Positions 41,640-53,900 of a stretch of 64,000 bases of DNA are shown here, piece by piece (position 1 is the first letter of the stretch; every line of letters starts with the position of its first letter). This DNA comes from Congeria kusceri. Lineage: Eukaryota; Mollusca; Bivalvia; Myida; Dreissenidae. The notes below the pieces were generated by a model that was not told the origin of the DNA, did not search any database, and saw nothing but the letters and a program-made list of their open reading frames with translations. The stretch is taken from NCBI GenBank assembly GCA_027627225.1, contig CM051038.1, positions 38,234,341 to 38,298,340 of the forward strand, written 5' to 3'. The position numbers and the translations under genes were made by a program.

Positions 41640-42712
41640 AATTTCAGTCAAGGTCAATGTCTAATATGGGCCAGATGGGACCAGAAAAACCTGAGTTATT
41701 GACCCTTGTTCGTGAAAAACAATCCATAATTCTTCAACAATTGGCATTTAGCCTTTAGAGAGTATTAACTTTTCATTCAATGTTGACTAAACTTGCACAG
41801 TTTGTGTATGACCATAAGATCTCCTTTGGGTGCAATGATGGGCCAGACAGAACCAGGAACACTAAGAGTTATTTACCATTGCTATAATGGACTTAGTGCA
41901 ACATAGATATGATCAACAGTGGATAAAACGAATAAGGCGTTGTCCCAGGTTCGATACATTGTAATAAGTGACGTAAACAGAACAATATACAAGCGGCGGA
42001 CGTGATATCATGGACGTACTGTAATGATGCCACATGCAATGCAACAGAAACTATATTTCATGTTGATGAAACTTGCAGATTGTTTATGACCTTAAGACCT
42101 CAGAATTCATCAAAAAACTGCCCAGATTGGGGTACACACAAGAGTCATTGCCCCTTGTTTGTGAAAAAAATGGACTATGTGCAGGATAGTAACTACATTT
42201 TTCAGTAGGTATGGCAACAAATCGTATTTCAGTAAATTTTGGTATTTGAGCTTTTAACTGGTAAGCTGAATATCATTTATAAGACCTAAAAACGCTCTTA
42301 ATAAAGCAAATACATCCAGTACTATGGTCCGTTTTATTGACTAGTCCTTAGCGATGATGTAACACTGACATGTGTCTATAGCTGTCACTTGTGACATATA
42401 AGGAATTGAGCTGGATGTTTGAACCGCATGTGATTGCAGAGATTAGACGAACCTCTTCGTAATGTAAGTGTGATTGGGCATGGTAAACATGTCGCTGATT
42501 GCTCGTTGTTTGTCTTGGTCCCAACCGTTTCAGCCGTAAGTGCATCTTATTGTACCTGTTATTTGCCAGGTGAATAAAACCAGTAGGGCAAAAGCAGAAA
42601 TATCATGTGGGTCATTTTTTACTCGATGCCATTCAGATGTCAGATCCGAATTCTGCCATGGCCAGTACTCGGTAAGCGCTTTCGACCATCATGGCCCTCT
42701 TGTTTTCATTTC
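41640..42712 (+). mobile_element. decayed tandem element ending CATCATGGCCCTCTTGTTTT
   Basis: At least two diverged units share GGGCCAGA..GACCAGAA..AGTTATT, CATTCAATGTTGA..AAACTTGCA and TATGACC.TAAGA. The right end matches the ends of the elements at 19205 and 21462 (..GGCCCTCTTGTTT). The left end was not found. Confidence 0.5.
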
Positions 42713-42799
42713 TTCACTCCTAATCTGTGACGTAGCAGCTTTAATAGCGGGGTGGGCGTATTTATTAGGTACAGCTGATCACCGAGTCAGTATAGTGCG

Positions 42800-43394
42800 A
42801 AATTATTAACCTGACACTAATTAATCTTCGTGACAAACCGTGTGTTCGGCTGTTGGAATGTATGTTGATAGAGATTTAAATACGGGGTAGCGAGAGTGAT
42901 ATTTGATGGTAGTGTGGTATAAGTGCTAGAGCCGCACGCCATTGGACTGAGTTCAATTCCTTCTGACAGCGACCTTTTGTAAACATTTAAAGTTATTCTT
43001 AAAAATATGCATATCATGAGATATTAATTTTAAAAATGTATCATCATTTTTTTTTAAATTTGTAATTGATAGTAATATTTGTTTCTTATATTTTTGTATT
43101 ATTCACACAGAAAGGCATGATGCATATAAAGTATTGATTTTGTTTAATAATTATAATAATACTGTGTAAAATGCTCATGTTTATAAAATGTCGACATCGG
43201 GACTCAAACTCCAAACTTCGCATTGCAAGCGCGGCATCTGTTCCACTACACCATTTTTGCTTTACAATATATAAACATATACGATATTAATTTACATCGT
43301 AGAATTGGCTATGATATGTTCAATTCTTGTCGTAGTATCTATAAATAAATCCCGATTGCATACTGAATATTCACGAGTGTCAGGTTAATAATTT
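42800..43394. mobile_element. 595-bp inverted-repeat element with two tRNA-like segments
   Basis: AAATTATTAACCTGACACT at 42800-42818 and its exact reverse complement at 43376-43394. Inside are two tRNA-like sequences: about 42915-42970 (plus, GCTAGAGCCGC..GTTCAATTCC) and 43195-43260 (minus, TGGTGTAGTGG..GGAGTTTGAGTCCC with a TGC in the anticodon position). Confidence 0.75.
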
Positions 43395-44837
43395 AGCATT
43401 ATAAATGCATGTCTGTATTATATTTATTGAATGAAAATAATGATTACTGAATAGATAAAAAATATTTCAATTTGTTTTTTATTTAATGTTTTATTGAATA
43501 CAGATTGTATTAATTATAGTTGCATAAAGTTGGAAATTAAATTAAAAATTGATTAACCCAAAGTTATACATGCCATAATTTTTTCAGGCCAAAACGGGAC
43601 ATTGACAAAAAATCGTGGGGACATGTGACAATTGAGCGTGACAGCTATGTATACACTAGCCTGTTTTCACGACATAAACAAAGTTACCGATATTTTACTC
43701 ACGACGTTTTTCATAGTTGGCCATAATGTGTAACATAACATATTTTTAACTATTTAGTAATTATAACATCACGTATGAAAATGCGTATAATAAACTCAAA
43801 TTTTGAAACGCCTATCCGAATTTTACTGTTCACGCTATGTAACACAAGTTCTATTTACAGTTAAGATGCACAGGCATTGCATGTTACACAGGCGATGTGC
43901 TAACTGATAATCAAACATTTTCAACATTGTTTTTCACATGCTACTTTTATACCGCAAAGCATTATGATATCGTTTGGTAATCTATGACGTTAAGTGTGAA
44001 CAACCAAATGAAGCTGGTCAGTATAACGGAGTCATTATGAGTGTTATTTCCTTTATTTTGTCTGGGATTAGTGATAAGTGGTAATCGCAGACAAACAATT
44101 AGTTGCTAGATGTAAGTTATTGTCTATTTCCTCAATAAATTAACACTTATAGTTAATCTACATTCAAATTTAATATCACATGTATTACAGTTAAACTGAA
44201 AAAAAACAATACAGAATGACAATTGGTACAGTAATGTATTCAATATGATAACAAATACAAAATCATAGAATGCAATTAAAAAATGTAGACATATTAAATA
44301 TTCTACATTCTCATTTATATTCAATTTTCATTATTCAAAATATGCTTAACAAAGAAAGTGGCATAAATATAACACAGTCCATTTCCATAACATAATGCAG
44401 TACACAAGATTTTTTAACACAAGTATTCCATACAAATTCCACTTCATAAATATCTGTCCCCACGACAAACCGTATTAACGCCAGTGGCCATATTCCAGAA
44501 ACAGCTCAAGTACTGTAAATCTTAAAGTATTTTCACTTGTAGTTCCAATTTTGTAATATAGATCTACTATTTCTTAAACTATATATACATTTGTGAATCC
44601 TTTCCCAGTTAAGTACACAATACATGTAGTTAATAATATTGTTGATATAAGTAAACGCTAAGCAAAATGACATTTACCAGTACATGTACATATGGAATAA
44701 CGGTAGAGTTATACAAATAAAGATTTCTTTTAAGTTAAGGATTAGACTGATTAAGATGATATGTTTCTGAATTACAGCCCCAGTTCCTTTTATAAGCTTG
44801 TCCCTGCTTGTCTTTCTCCTTGGGGATAGTGGGGCGG

Positions 44838-44910
44838 TCAAGGATTGTACTCAAACACTGCCGCAGCACCCATTCCTGTGCCCATACACATGGACACGAT
44901 CCCAAATGCC
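44838..44910 (-). CDS. ACAA1: ACAA1 exon 10 with stop
   Basis: Acceptor CTTTCAG. Encodes [20 protein letters not shown] and YNP, then TGA at 44840-44838. Catalytic Cys404 is here. Confidence 0.95.
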
Positions 44911-47900
44911 CTGAAAGAATAATGGACCTGTGTTGTTAATTAGTGTCCACAATTTTAGTTGATTAATCCTTGACAAATGCCGCTTAAATAACTTATTTGT
45001 CCAGATTTTTTTAGTGTAGGAAATGATTAATTTGCATAATACTGTAATTGACATATCTGAGCCCATATCTTCAGTCCCTTATTTGAGCCCGATGTCTTAA
45101 GTCCCTTATTTTAGCCCATGTCTAATGTCCCTTATTTGAGCCCATGTCTTACGCCCCTTATTTGAGCCCATGTCTTAAGTCCCTTATTTGAGCCCATTAC
45201 GTAACTTTGTTAGTAAAATGCAATGTAAATTTCTTAAAACTATACAATTCTAATGTGTGTGGCGTTTTTAGCTCATTTTACATTCAATGGTTTTATAATC
45301 AACAACTGTTCAATACTGACTAGAATAAAACTTTTATTCTAGTCAATATTGAACAGTTGTTTATTAATTTATCAACCTGGGTAATAAAACTTAAGCTTAA
45401 TTTTGAAGATTTGATCTGAACTTTCCACTTAATACAACTCACCCTTAGAAGGTTTTTCTTAGAACCTTTATTAAGATATGCCATGGTAGCAAGATGGCTT
45501 TTTAAATCTGGGTAGGAATGTCAAGGCTGACGACCACATAACCTAAGACAGAACTATATCGCCATGACAACAGAGGTAGACATGTAACTGTACAAATGCT
45601 GATCCACACCTTTTGCCCCGTCGTTTCATCTCGTGAAGGAGTGTGGCAATCATCCTGGCCCCTGTGGCCCCTAGGGGATGTCCGAAAGCAATGGCCCCGC
45701 CCTTGGGGTTTACTTTCTCCGCAGGGATCCCTAGTTTCTGAACACAGTACACGGCCTGACTGGCGAACGCTTCGTTGATCTCAAATATGTCGATGTCGGC
45801 TATTGTAAGACCTGGTGGAAGTTGAAAGTAACTTGGCATAATCCTGCATTGGTCATCAATTATTGCACAGAAATCTTCAAGATGTGTGCAGGAAGTAAAT
45901 AAAGGAGTACATTTAAGCACAATATTTCAATTGTTTGCATACCTTTGCAAATAAACATAGATATATAGAAGATAGCCAAATATATACTGCATTATTTAAG
46001 GTTACTCCATTGTACTCATTTCCACTAATAATGAAATAAATGAATGTTGGACTTAAAGTATATTTATCCAGATACATTTTGGACTGAGTGTACATTTACC
46101 CCCCCCACACACACACACACACACATTTTGGTTTGAGTGTACATTTATCCTCTTAGACGGGCCGGCTAGCTCAGTTGGTAGAGCGCTGGACTACAAATCC
46201 AAGGATCGCGGGTTCGATTCCCAGCCTGGCCATATAATGTGTGTGGGGATAGGTCATGAAATTATTTCTAGGGCCATTCTCCCCCTACCTCTGATTCAAG
46301 TAGGGCAGTTGTCAGTTACTGGCATAAGTATGTGCACTCAGTACTGGTTTACTAACCCCCGTTATATGACTGAAATACTGTTGAATACGGCAAAAAATCC
46401 AAACAAACAAACAAAACAAACATTTATCCTCTACATCAAAACTTATCAGAAGCAATAATAAATAACTGCTCAGAGATGGTTTGAATACTTGCTTTAGTTT
46501 TTAAAATTCCTAAGGTGCTAAATTTTCATACCCCTATTAACAAGGATCATATTATTCTATATAGTCAATCGGTTCTGAATTCAACTGTTGTATTTAAGTG
46601 AAAATTTCAGACCAAATTTTCGACGTAAAATTCAATGATTTCTGTTCACAAAATTGCAAAATTTAAACATCTAAGCAATATTCACTGGTTTAAAATGTTT
46701 TCATGTAAAAAGACCTGTACATGAAGCAGCCAGACCTTCGGAAGTTTATGAATTTAGGAAATTTACTTAAGTAATGTTTTTGTGAATATGGACCCAAACA
46801 ATGAAAGCAGATTCTAATGCATACTATAAAACCATGATTATTCATGGGGTATGAATATTCGTGGATTCTGTGAGTAGACCTAACCACAAATTCAAGTTCC
46901 AACAAAATTACATACATTCAGCATCCGAAAGTTACCAATATCCGAAATATATCCAGTTGTACCATTGAACTGTCATATATTTCTTTAGAAATATTTTAGG
47001 TACTTACAGTTTGTAGATTTATCACCAATGCCAATTATAACCAATGAACACTGAGATGCAAATACATGTAAGAAGCAATTTAATTTTTCCACACCGCAGT
47101 GTCTCGGGCTCTTATTTCATATTGTTTTCTCTCAATTGTAACATTTTGCAGATATTGTTATAAGAACACAAATGTAAATTACTAATAATGGTAGGGGGTC
47201 AATAAGGCTCTCTTTAATTGTTCTGATCGAACAATTATCGGCTACATAGATATACCACTATACACATGTAGCTAATTAACAAGTCGTCAGCGGAGATAAT
47301 CGAATCATGTGATTTGCTGTATAAGTGTTGCGAACGACTACCTGTTGATTTAGGAATATTTAATTTAGTAATGTAAATGTTAGCATTCACATTGTTTTCA
47401 AATTTTGAAATCTACGAAATCAAGTACCAACAAAATGTTGTTTTTAAAGAAACCACACAATTTCAAACCAATGAATTTCGAAACAGTACCTGCCATCTTC
47501 AGAGCAACTGGTATGGCAGCTGCGGGCCCTACGCCCATTTCATCCGGGGCCACACCCGTGACGGCAAATGCCCGCAGAGTTCCCAGAATAGGGAGCCCAC
47601 GCTTTTGGGCTTCTGCACGACTTGCAACTAAAACGGCGGCTGCACCATCACTTGTCTGACTAGCATTGCCTGGAAATAAGCAAAGATAAGAACTGGGCCC
47701 GTGTTCACCAACCCATTCTTAGACTTAATAATAAAGTATACACTTGGACTCAGGCTTGAATAACTGTTCGTTTGAAAATATGCTTGGTTACAATGTTCGT
47801 TATGTCATAATAAAATCATTATCATTCTAAATAAAGAATGGTGTTATTTGAGTGGGTTATAACCATGTAAGATTCAAACTAGAATTGTCACATGAGTGAC

Positions 47901-50900
47901 GGATATACCGCCACATTATGGCCTTGTCACAAAACTATGGCAGCCATTCGAAAGAAATGGACAGAGCGAGAATGCTTTTATTTGTGAATGGTCAACAGTG
48001 TATTTGGAAAAATTTCAATAGTAGCCATAACTCTGTCACAATGTAGTGGTTTTTAATCAAAGATGAACTTTATCTGTATTTTATGATGTTACACCTATGT
48101 ACCAAAAATAATTTAAATATGTGAAGCATTTCATGAGTTATTGTCCATGTTTTTCGGGAATTTAAGTCAAAAAGGGGCCATAACTGTGTCAAAATTTAGT
48201 GGTTTGCAACCAAAGTCAAACTTGACCAGTATTTTATGATGCTACACATGTGTACCAATAATTATTTAAATATGTCAAGCCATTGTTGAGTTATCGTCAG
48301 GAAACCATGTTTATAGAGAATTTAAGTCAAATAAAGGGCAATAACTCGGTCAAAATTTAGTGGTTTGTAACCAAAGTCGAACTTGACTAGTATTTTATGA
48401 TGCTACACATGTATACCAAGAATTATTTCAATATGTCAAGCCATTCTAGAGTTATCGTCTGAAAATCATGTTTTTAATGAATTTGAAGTAGAAAAGAGCC
48501 ATAACTCTGTCAAAATTTAGTGGTTAGTAACCAACATTCAACCTGACCTGTATTCTATGATGTTTCACATGTGTACCAACAATTATTTGAATATGTCAAG
48601 CCTATCTTCAGTTATCATCCGGAAACCATTTTTTAAGGGAATTTTAGGTCGAAAAGGGGCCATAATTCTGTCAAAATTTATTGGGTTCTAACCAACATCG
48701 AACTTGACCTGTATTCTATGATGTTACACATGTGTGCCAAAAATTATTTGAATATGTCAAGCCTTTCTTGAGTTATCATCCGAAAACCAAAAACCAACAG
48801 ACCGACAGACGGACAGACCGACGGACCGACAAGCTCACTCCTATATACCCCCCCTAAACTTTGTTTGTGGGGGTATAATTAACATCGTTCTTAGGACAAA
48901 ACAGTTTCAAGAATATTCTTTATTCTTAGTTTTAAGTCTAAGAATCGCTTGGTGAATACAGGTTGTGGTTATTATTCTTTAATTGTAGAGTGCTGTAGCC
49001 TGGTACCGGGTATTTATTCCAACAAACATATTAACAAGAGATGTTTGTAAAACATGAATGCCCCCGCCTTGCAGCCAAGTTGTGAAAATGTGTAATTGTT
49101 AAGAATTTTTTTTAATATGCAAGCCCAAGCGAGGTCTCGATATATGGTATCTTTGTAAGAAGTTTCATTAAAATATCTCAATGCGTTCTCAAGTTATTGA
49201 GCGCAAACCGTATTTCTATTTTAGTAATGGTGACCTTGACCTTGACCCCACCCACCCCATATGAAATCCCAAGCAAGGTCTCAATATAAGGTATCTATGT
49301 ATGAAGTTTCATTAAAATATCTCTATGCGTTCTCAAGTTATTGAGCAAAAACCGATTTTCTATTTTGACCCCACCCACCCCATATGCAATCCCAAGCGAG
49401 GTCTCGATGTAAGGTATATATGTATGAGGTTTCATTAAAATATCTCGACGCGTTCTAAAGTTATTGTGCTGAAACCGTTTTTTCTATTTTTAGTAATGGT
49501 GACCTTGGCCTTGACCCCACCCACCCCATATGCAATCCCAAGCGAGGTCTGAATATAAGGTATCTATGTACGAACTTTCATTAAAATATCTCGATGCGTT
49601 CTCAAGTTATTGAGCGGAGACTGATTTTCGATTTTTAGTAATGGTGACCTTGACCCCACCCACCCCATATGCAATCGCAAGCGAGGTCTCAATATAAGGT
49701 ATCTATGTATGAAGTTTCATTAAAATATCTCGATGAGTTCTCAAGTTATTGAGCGGAAACCGCTTTTCTATTTTTAGTAACTGTGACCTTGACACCACCC
49801 ACCCCATATGCAATATCAATATAAGGTATCCATGTATTAGTAATGGTGACCTTGACCCCACCCACCCCATATGCAATCTCAAGAGAGGTCTCAATATAAG
49901 GTGTCTATGTATGAAGTTTCATTCAAATATCTCGATGCGTTCTGAAGTTATTGAGCGGAAACCGCTTTTCTATTTTTAGTAATGGTGACCTTGACCCCAC
50001 CCACCCCATATGCAATCCCAAGCGAGGTCTCGATGTAAGGTATCTATGTATAAAGTTTCATTAAAATATCTCAATGTTGTTCTCAAGTTATTGAGGGGAA
50101 ACCGTTTTTCTATTTTGAGCAATGGTGACCTTGACCTTTCACCTCTTGACCTCAAAATTTATAGGGTTCTTCCTTTCCTCCCATGTAACCAGCGTACCAA
50201 CTTTCATGATTGTAGGAAAAAGTGTTCTCAAGATATCGTGCAGAAACGAAATGGTCTACCGTTTTCTATTTTTAGTAACGGTGACCTTGACCTTGACCCC
50301 ACCCACCCCATATGCAATCCGACAGACGGACGGGTGCAAAGCAAGATACCCCCACTTCTTCGAAGGGGACATAATAAGGATAATTAGATATAACCAAATG
50401 ATGCCGTCTCTTCAAAAACATACTTAAGATGATGGAAAAAACTATAATATTGAAACATTTCAAACATGTATACAAAACTTACAATAAAACGACAATATAT
50501 ATATAAATACGCTATGTTAAAACAAACAGAAATTCCATGACTTATTGGACACTTCTTAAAAGGCCTTATTCACAGATTTGCATATGCTTAAGAAATGTCT
50601 TGAAATGTATTAACTTCCATTACTAAAGCATCTAAAGTACCAAACCCAAGCACCTGCCAATGAAATTTAAAAAAAAAAGAAATTTCCTGCCCCTATCGGG
50701 GCTCGAACCAATGACTGCTGGATTAAAAATCTTACAAGCAACCCACTAGACTAAGGAAGCTTGTATACTAGAGTGTAATTTTAACGCTATGTAAGTGATA
50801 TAAATGTTTAGAAAAATATCAAAAGAAAACGTTCAAACGCTTTATAATGTTTGCAATTTTAATGGATGTTTATTCATAAATAACACACTATCTTGAGTAT

Positions 50901-53900
50901 ATTTCAGTACCAGGAGTGTTATTTTGCTCATTTATATAAAGCGTAGTTTTCTTTTTAGAACAGTGGCAAAATTTGTGGAAATTGTATTGTCAATCTGTCA
51001 ATAGGCCCCTTTAAACTCCTCTCACCAGCAGTAGTAGATCCTCCCTGTTTAAAAGCTGGTTTCAGTTTGGACAACACTTCCATCGTTGTATTGCCACGGA
51101 TACCCTCGTCTTCCGTCACCTACATACATGTAATAACATGTTGAGAATGGTCATTTAATAAAATAAGGCCAATTAAGAGCTTTAGATAAACTCATTTCAG
51201 AAACTTCAAAGTCCCATAACTCCCCAAAAAATCACTGAAGGGGAACATTCTGCTAATATGCACACCTCCTCTTGGTAAAAAGGCTTCCCATAAAGTTTCA
51301 TTTAAATCTGGCCAGTAATTGCTGAGAAAAAGTCCAAACAAAAATTGTGCACTTTATACTCATATCAGAAATCTTCAAAGTCCCATAACCAAAAATCATT
51401 TAAGCTTCCCATAAAATTTCTTTGAATTCTGGCCAGTAGTTGCTTAGAAATAGCCCAGATAAGACAGTGGGACAGATGGAGGGAAAAGCAGCGACTATAT
51501 GCTCCTCAAAAAGTTTTCAGGGAGCATAATGAAGTAGTAAATTGCATAGTTGCGACATGAATAGTGATCAAACCAAAACTTAACATGACCACTGTATATA
51601 AACAGTTCATAGAAACATCAAGCAATAAAGTAGTAGTTTGCATTGTTTGCAACATGTACCGTTATGGTCTTCTTGTCGCCATTAGTGTCCTCGACGTGCA
51701 CCGTGACTGGGATTATCTCCCCCTTGAAGTGACCATTCCTGGTAGCAGCAGCCGCCCTGCGTGTGTCAATAACTTGCATCAGAAATATTAGAAACAATTA
51801 GGTGACAACACATATTAAAGACTAATGAAGCAAAAAGATTAAAAAAACATGTATAAAAGACTAATGTATGCTTGGCCCTGAATAGTCCAACCTTGGTAGC
51901 TGCAGCTGTACGTCAATTTCTTGACAGAAAAACACACAAAAATAGTGGAAAATAACTGTATTTTACTAGAAATTGTCACAAACTTGTATAGAGAAAACAA
52001 AGACATTCCATACTTTTGGTGTGACTGCAGAGCAAACGTGTCTTGAGTCTCCCGTGAAATGCCATATCTCTCGGCAACAATTTCTGATGTGATACTGAAA
52101 TGACACAATCAGCAATAGTGTATTACAGAAGCAGAGAATACTATATATGTGCTGAATATATATATGGTTTTCCAGCAAGGTTTAGAGAACCTGAACCACA
52201 AGCCTTGGCGTTTTCTACCATGTTAAAATAAAGTTTATCAGATGAGGGTTTATTTTGTCAATGCATGCCTAATGGCAGGATCAAACTAAGCCCAATATAT
52301 TTACTCACACTTTTATGGTGTTATTTTGAGTTTTGACAGGTAATGAACATTTGTCTACACAAATTAAGTATCTTTAGATCATTCTGTTTATTTAGAATAT
52401 TAGGGCTTTTAACACAAAAGTAATTTTATTCATATAATTTGAACACATTTACAATTCTTTATAACACAAAAAAGCCAGCAAACAGAATTAATTATGCCCA
52501 AGCCCCAACAGTAAAAACTAGAATTGTCACATGAGTGACGGATATACCCCACACAATATGGCCTTGTCACAAAACTATGGCATACATTTCAAAGAAATGG
52601 ACACAATGAGAATGCTTTAATTTGTGAATGTTTAAGAGTGTATTTGGAAAAATTTAATTTCAATAGGAGCCATAACTCTGTCAACATTTAGTGGTTTGTA
52701 ACCAAAATAGAACCTGACCTGTATTTTATGGTGTTACACCTACTGGTATGTGCCAAAAATAATTTAAATATGAGGAGCCTTTCATGAGTTATTGTCCCGA
52801 AACCGTGTTTTTAGGGAATTTAAGTAAAAAAAGGGGCCATAACTCAGTCAAAATTTAGTGGTTTGTAACCAAAGTAGAACTTGACCTGTATTTTATGCCG
52901 CTACATAAGTGTACCAAAAATTATTTGAATATGTCAAGCCATTCTTGAGTTTTTGTCCAGAAACCATGTTTTTAGAGAATTTAAGTCAAAAAGGGGCCAT
53001 AACTCTGTCAAAATTTAGTGGTTTGTACCCAAAATTGAACTTGACCTGTAGTTTATGATGCTACACATATGTACCAAGAACTATTTGAATATGTCAATCC
53101 ATTCTTGAGTTATCATCCAGAAACCATGTTTTTAGGGAATTTACGTCGAAAAGGGGCCATAACTCTGTCAAAATTTAGTGGTTTGTAACCAAAGTCAAAC
53201 TTGAACTGTGTTCTATGATGCTACACATGTGTACCAAAAATTGTTTGAATATGTCAAGCATTTCTTGAGTTATCATCCGGAAATCATAAAACCGACAGAC
53301 CGACAAGCTCACTCCTACATACCTGCCCCCCCCAAACTTCGTTTGTAGTGGTATAACCAAACAACAAATTAAACAGACCAAACAGTGTGTTTTGTACAAA
53401 TGTAGATGTGTACACAGACACGGATGCCCCCACCACACACTAGATAAATAAACATTATTTGAATATGTCAAGCCTTTCTATATCATACAGAAACCATGTT
53501 TAAAAACCCTAAAGGGACATTAAGTTGAAAAAGGGCCATAACACTGTCAAAATTTAGTGGGTTGTAACCAAAGTATAATTTAAATGTCATTATATGATTT
53601 TACACCTATTTACATAAAATAAATCAAATATGTGAAGCCTTTTATGAGTTTTTGTGCAGAAACTGTGTTTTTAGGGAATTTTAGTCGAAAAGGAGCCATA
53701 ACTCTGTATACATTTAGTGGTTTGTAACTAAAGTTGAACTTGACCTGTGTTTAATGATGTTACACATGTGTACCAAAAATTATTTGAATATATCAAGCCT
53801 TTCTTGAGTTATTATCCGGAAACCGTGTTTTTGAGGATTTTCGTCGAAACGGGGCCGTACTTCTTTCAACATTTAGTGGTTTGTAACCAATTTTGAACTT

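Noticed and set aside
43195..43260. tRNA gene (TGC anticodon) on the minus strand
   Set aside because: Lies inside a 595-bp inverted-repeat element and the stems do not close well.
46158..46230. functional tRNA gene
   Set aside because: A and B boxes are good, but acceptor and T stems have mismatches, and it is the head of a SINE with its own tail and target duplications.
49703..50475. several ORFs of 60-125 codons on both strands
   Set aside because: All arise from the GACCTTGACCCCACCCACCC tandem element.
50686..50762. tRNA gene on the minus strand
   Set aside because: B box intact but stems poor, and embedded in a SINE-like element with inverted ends.
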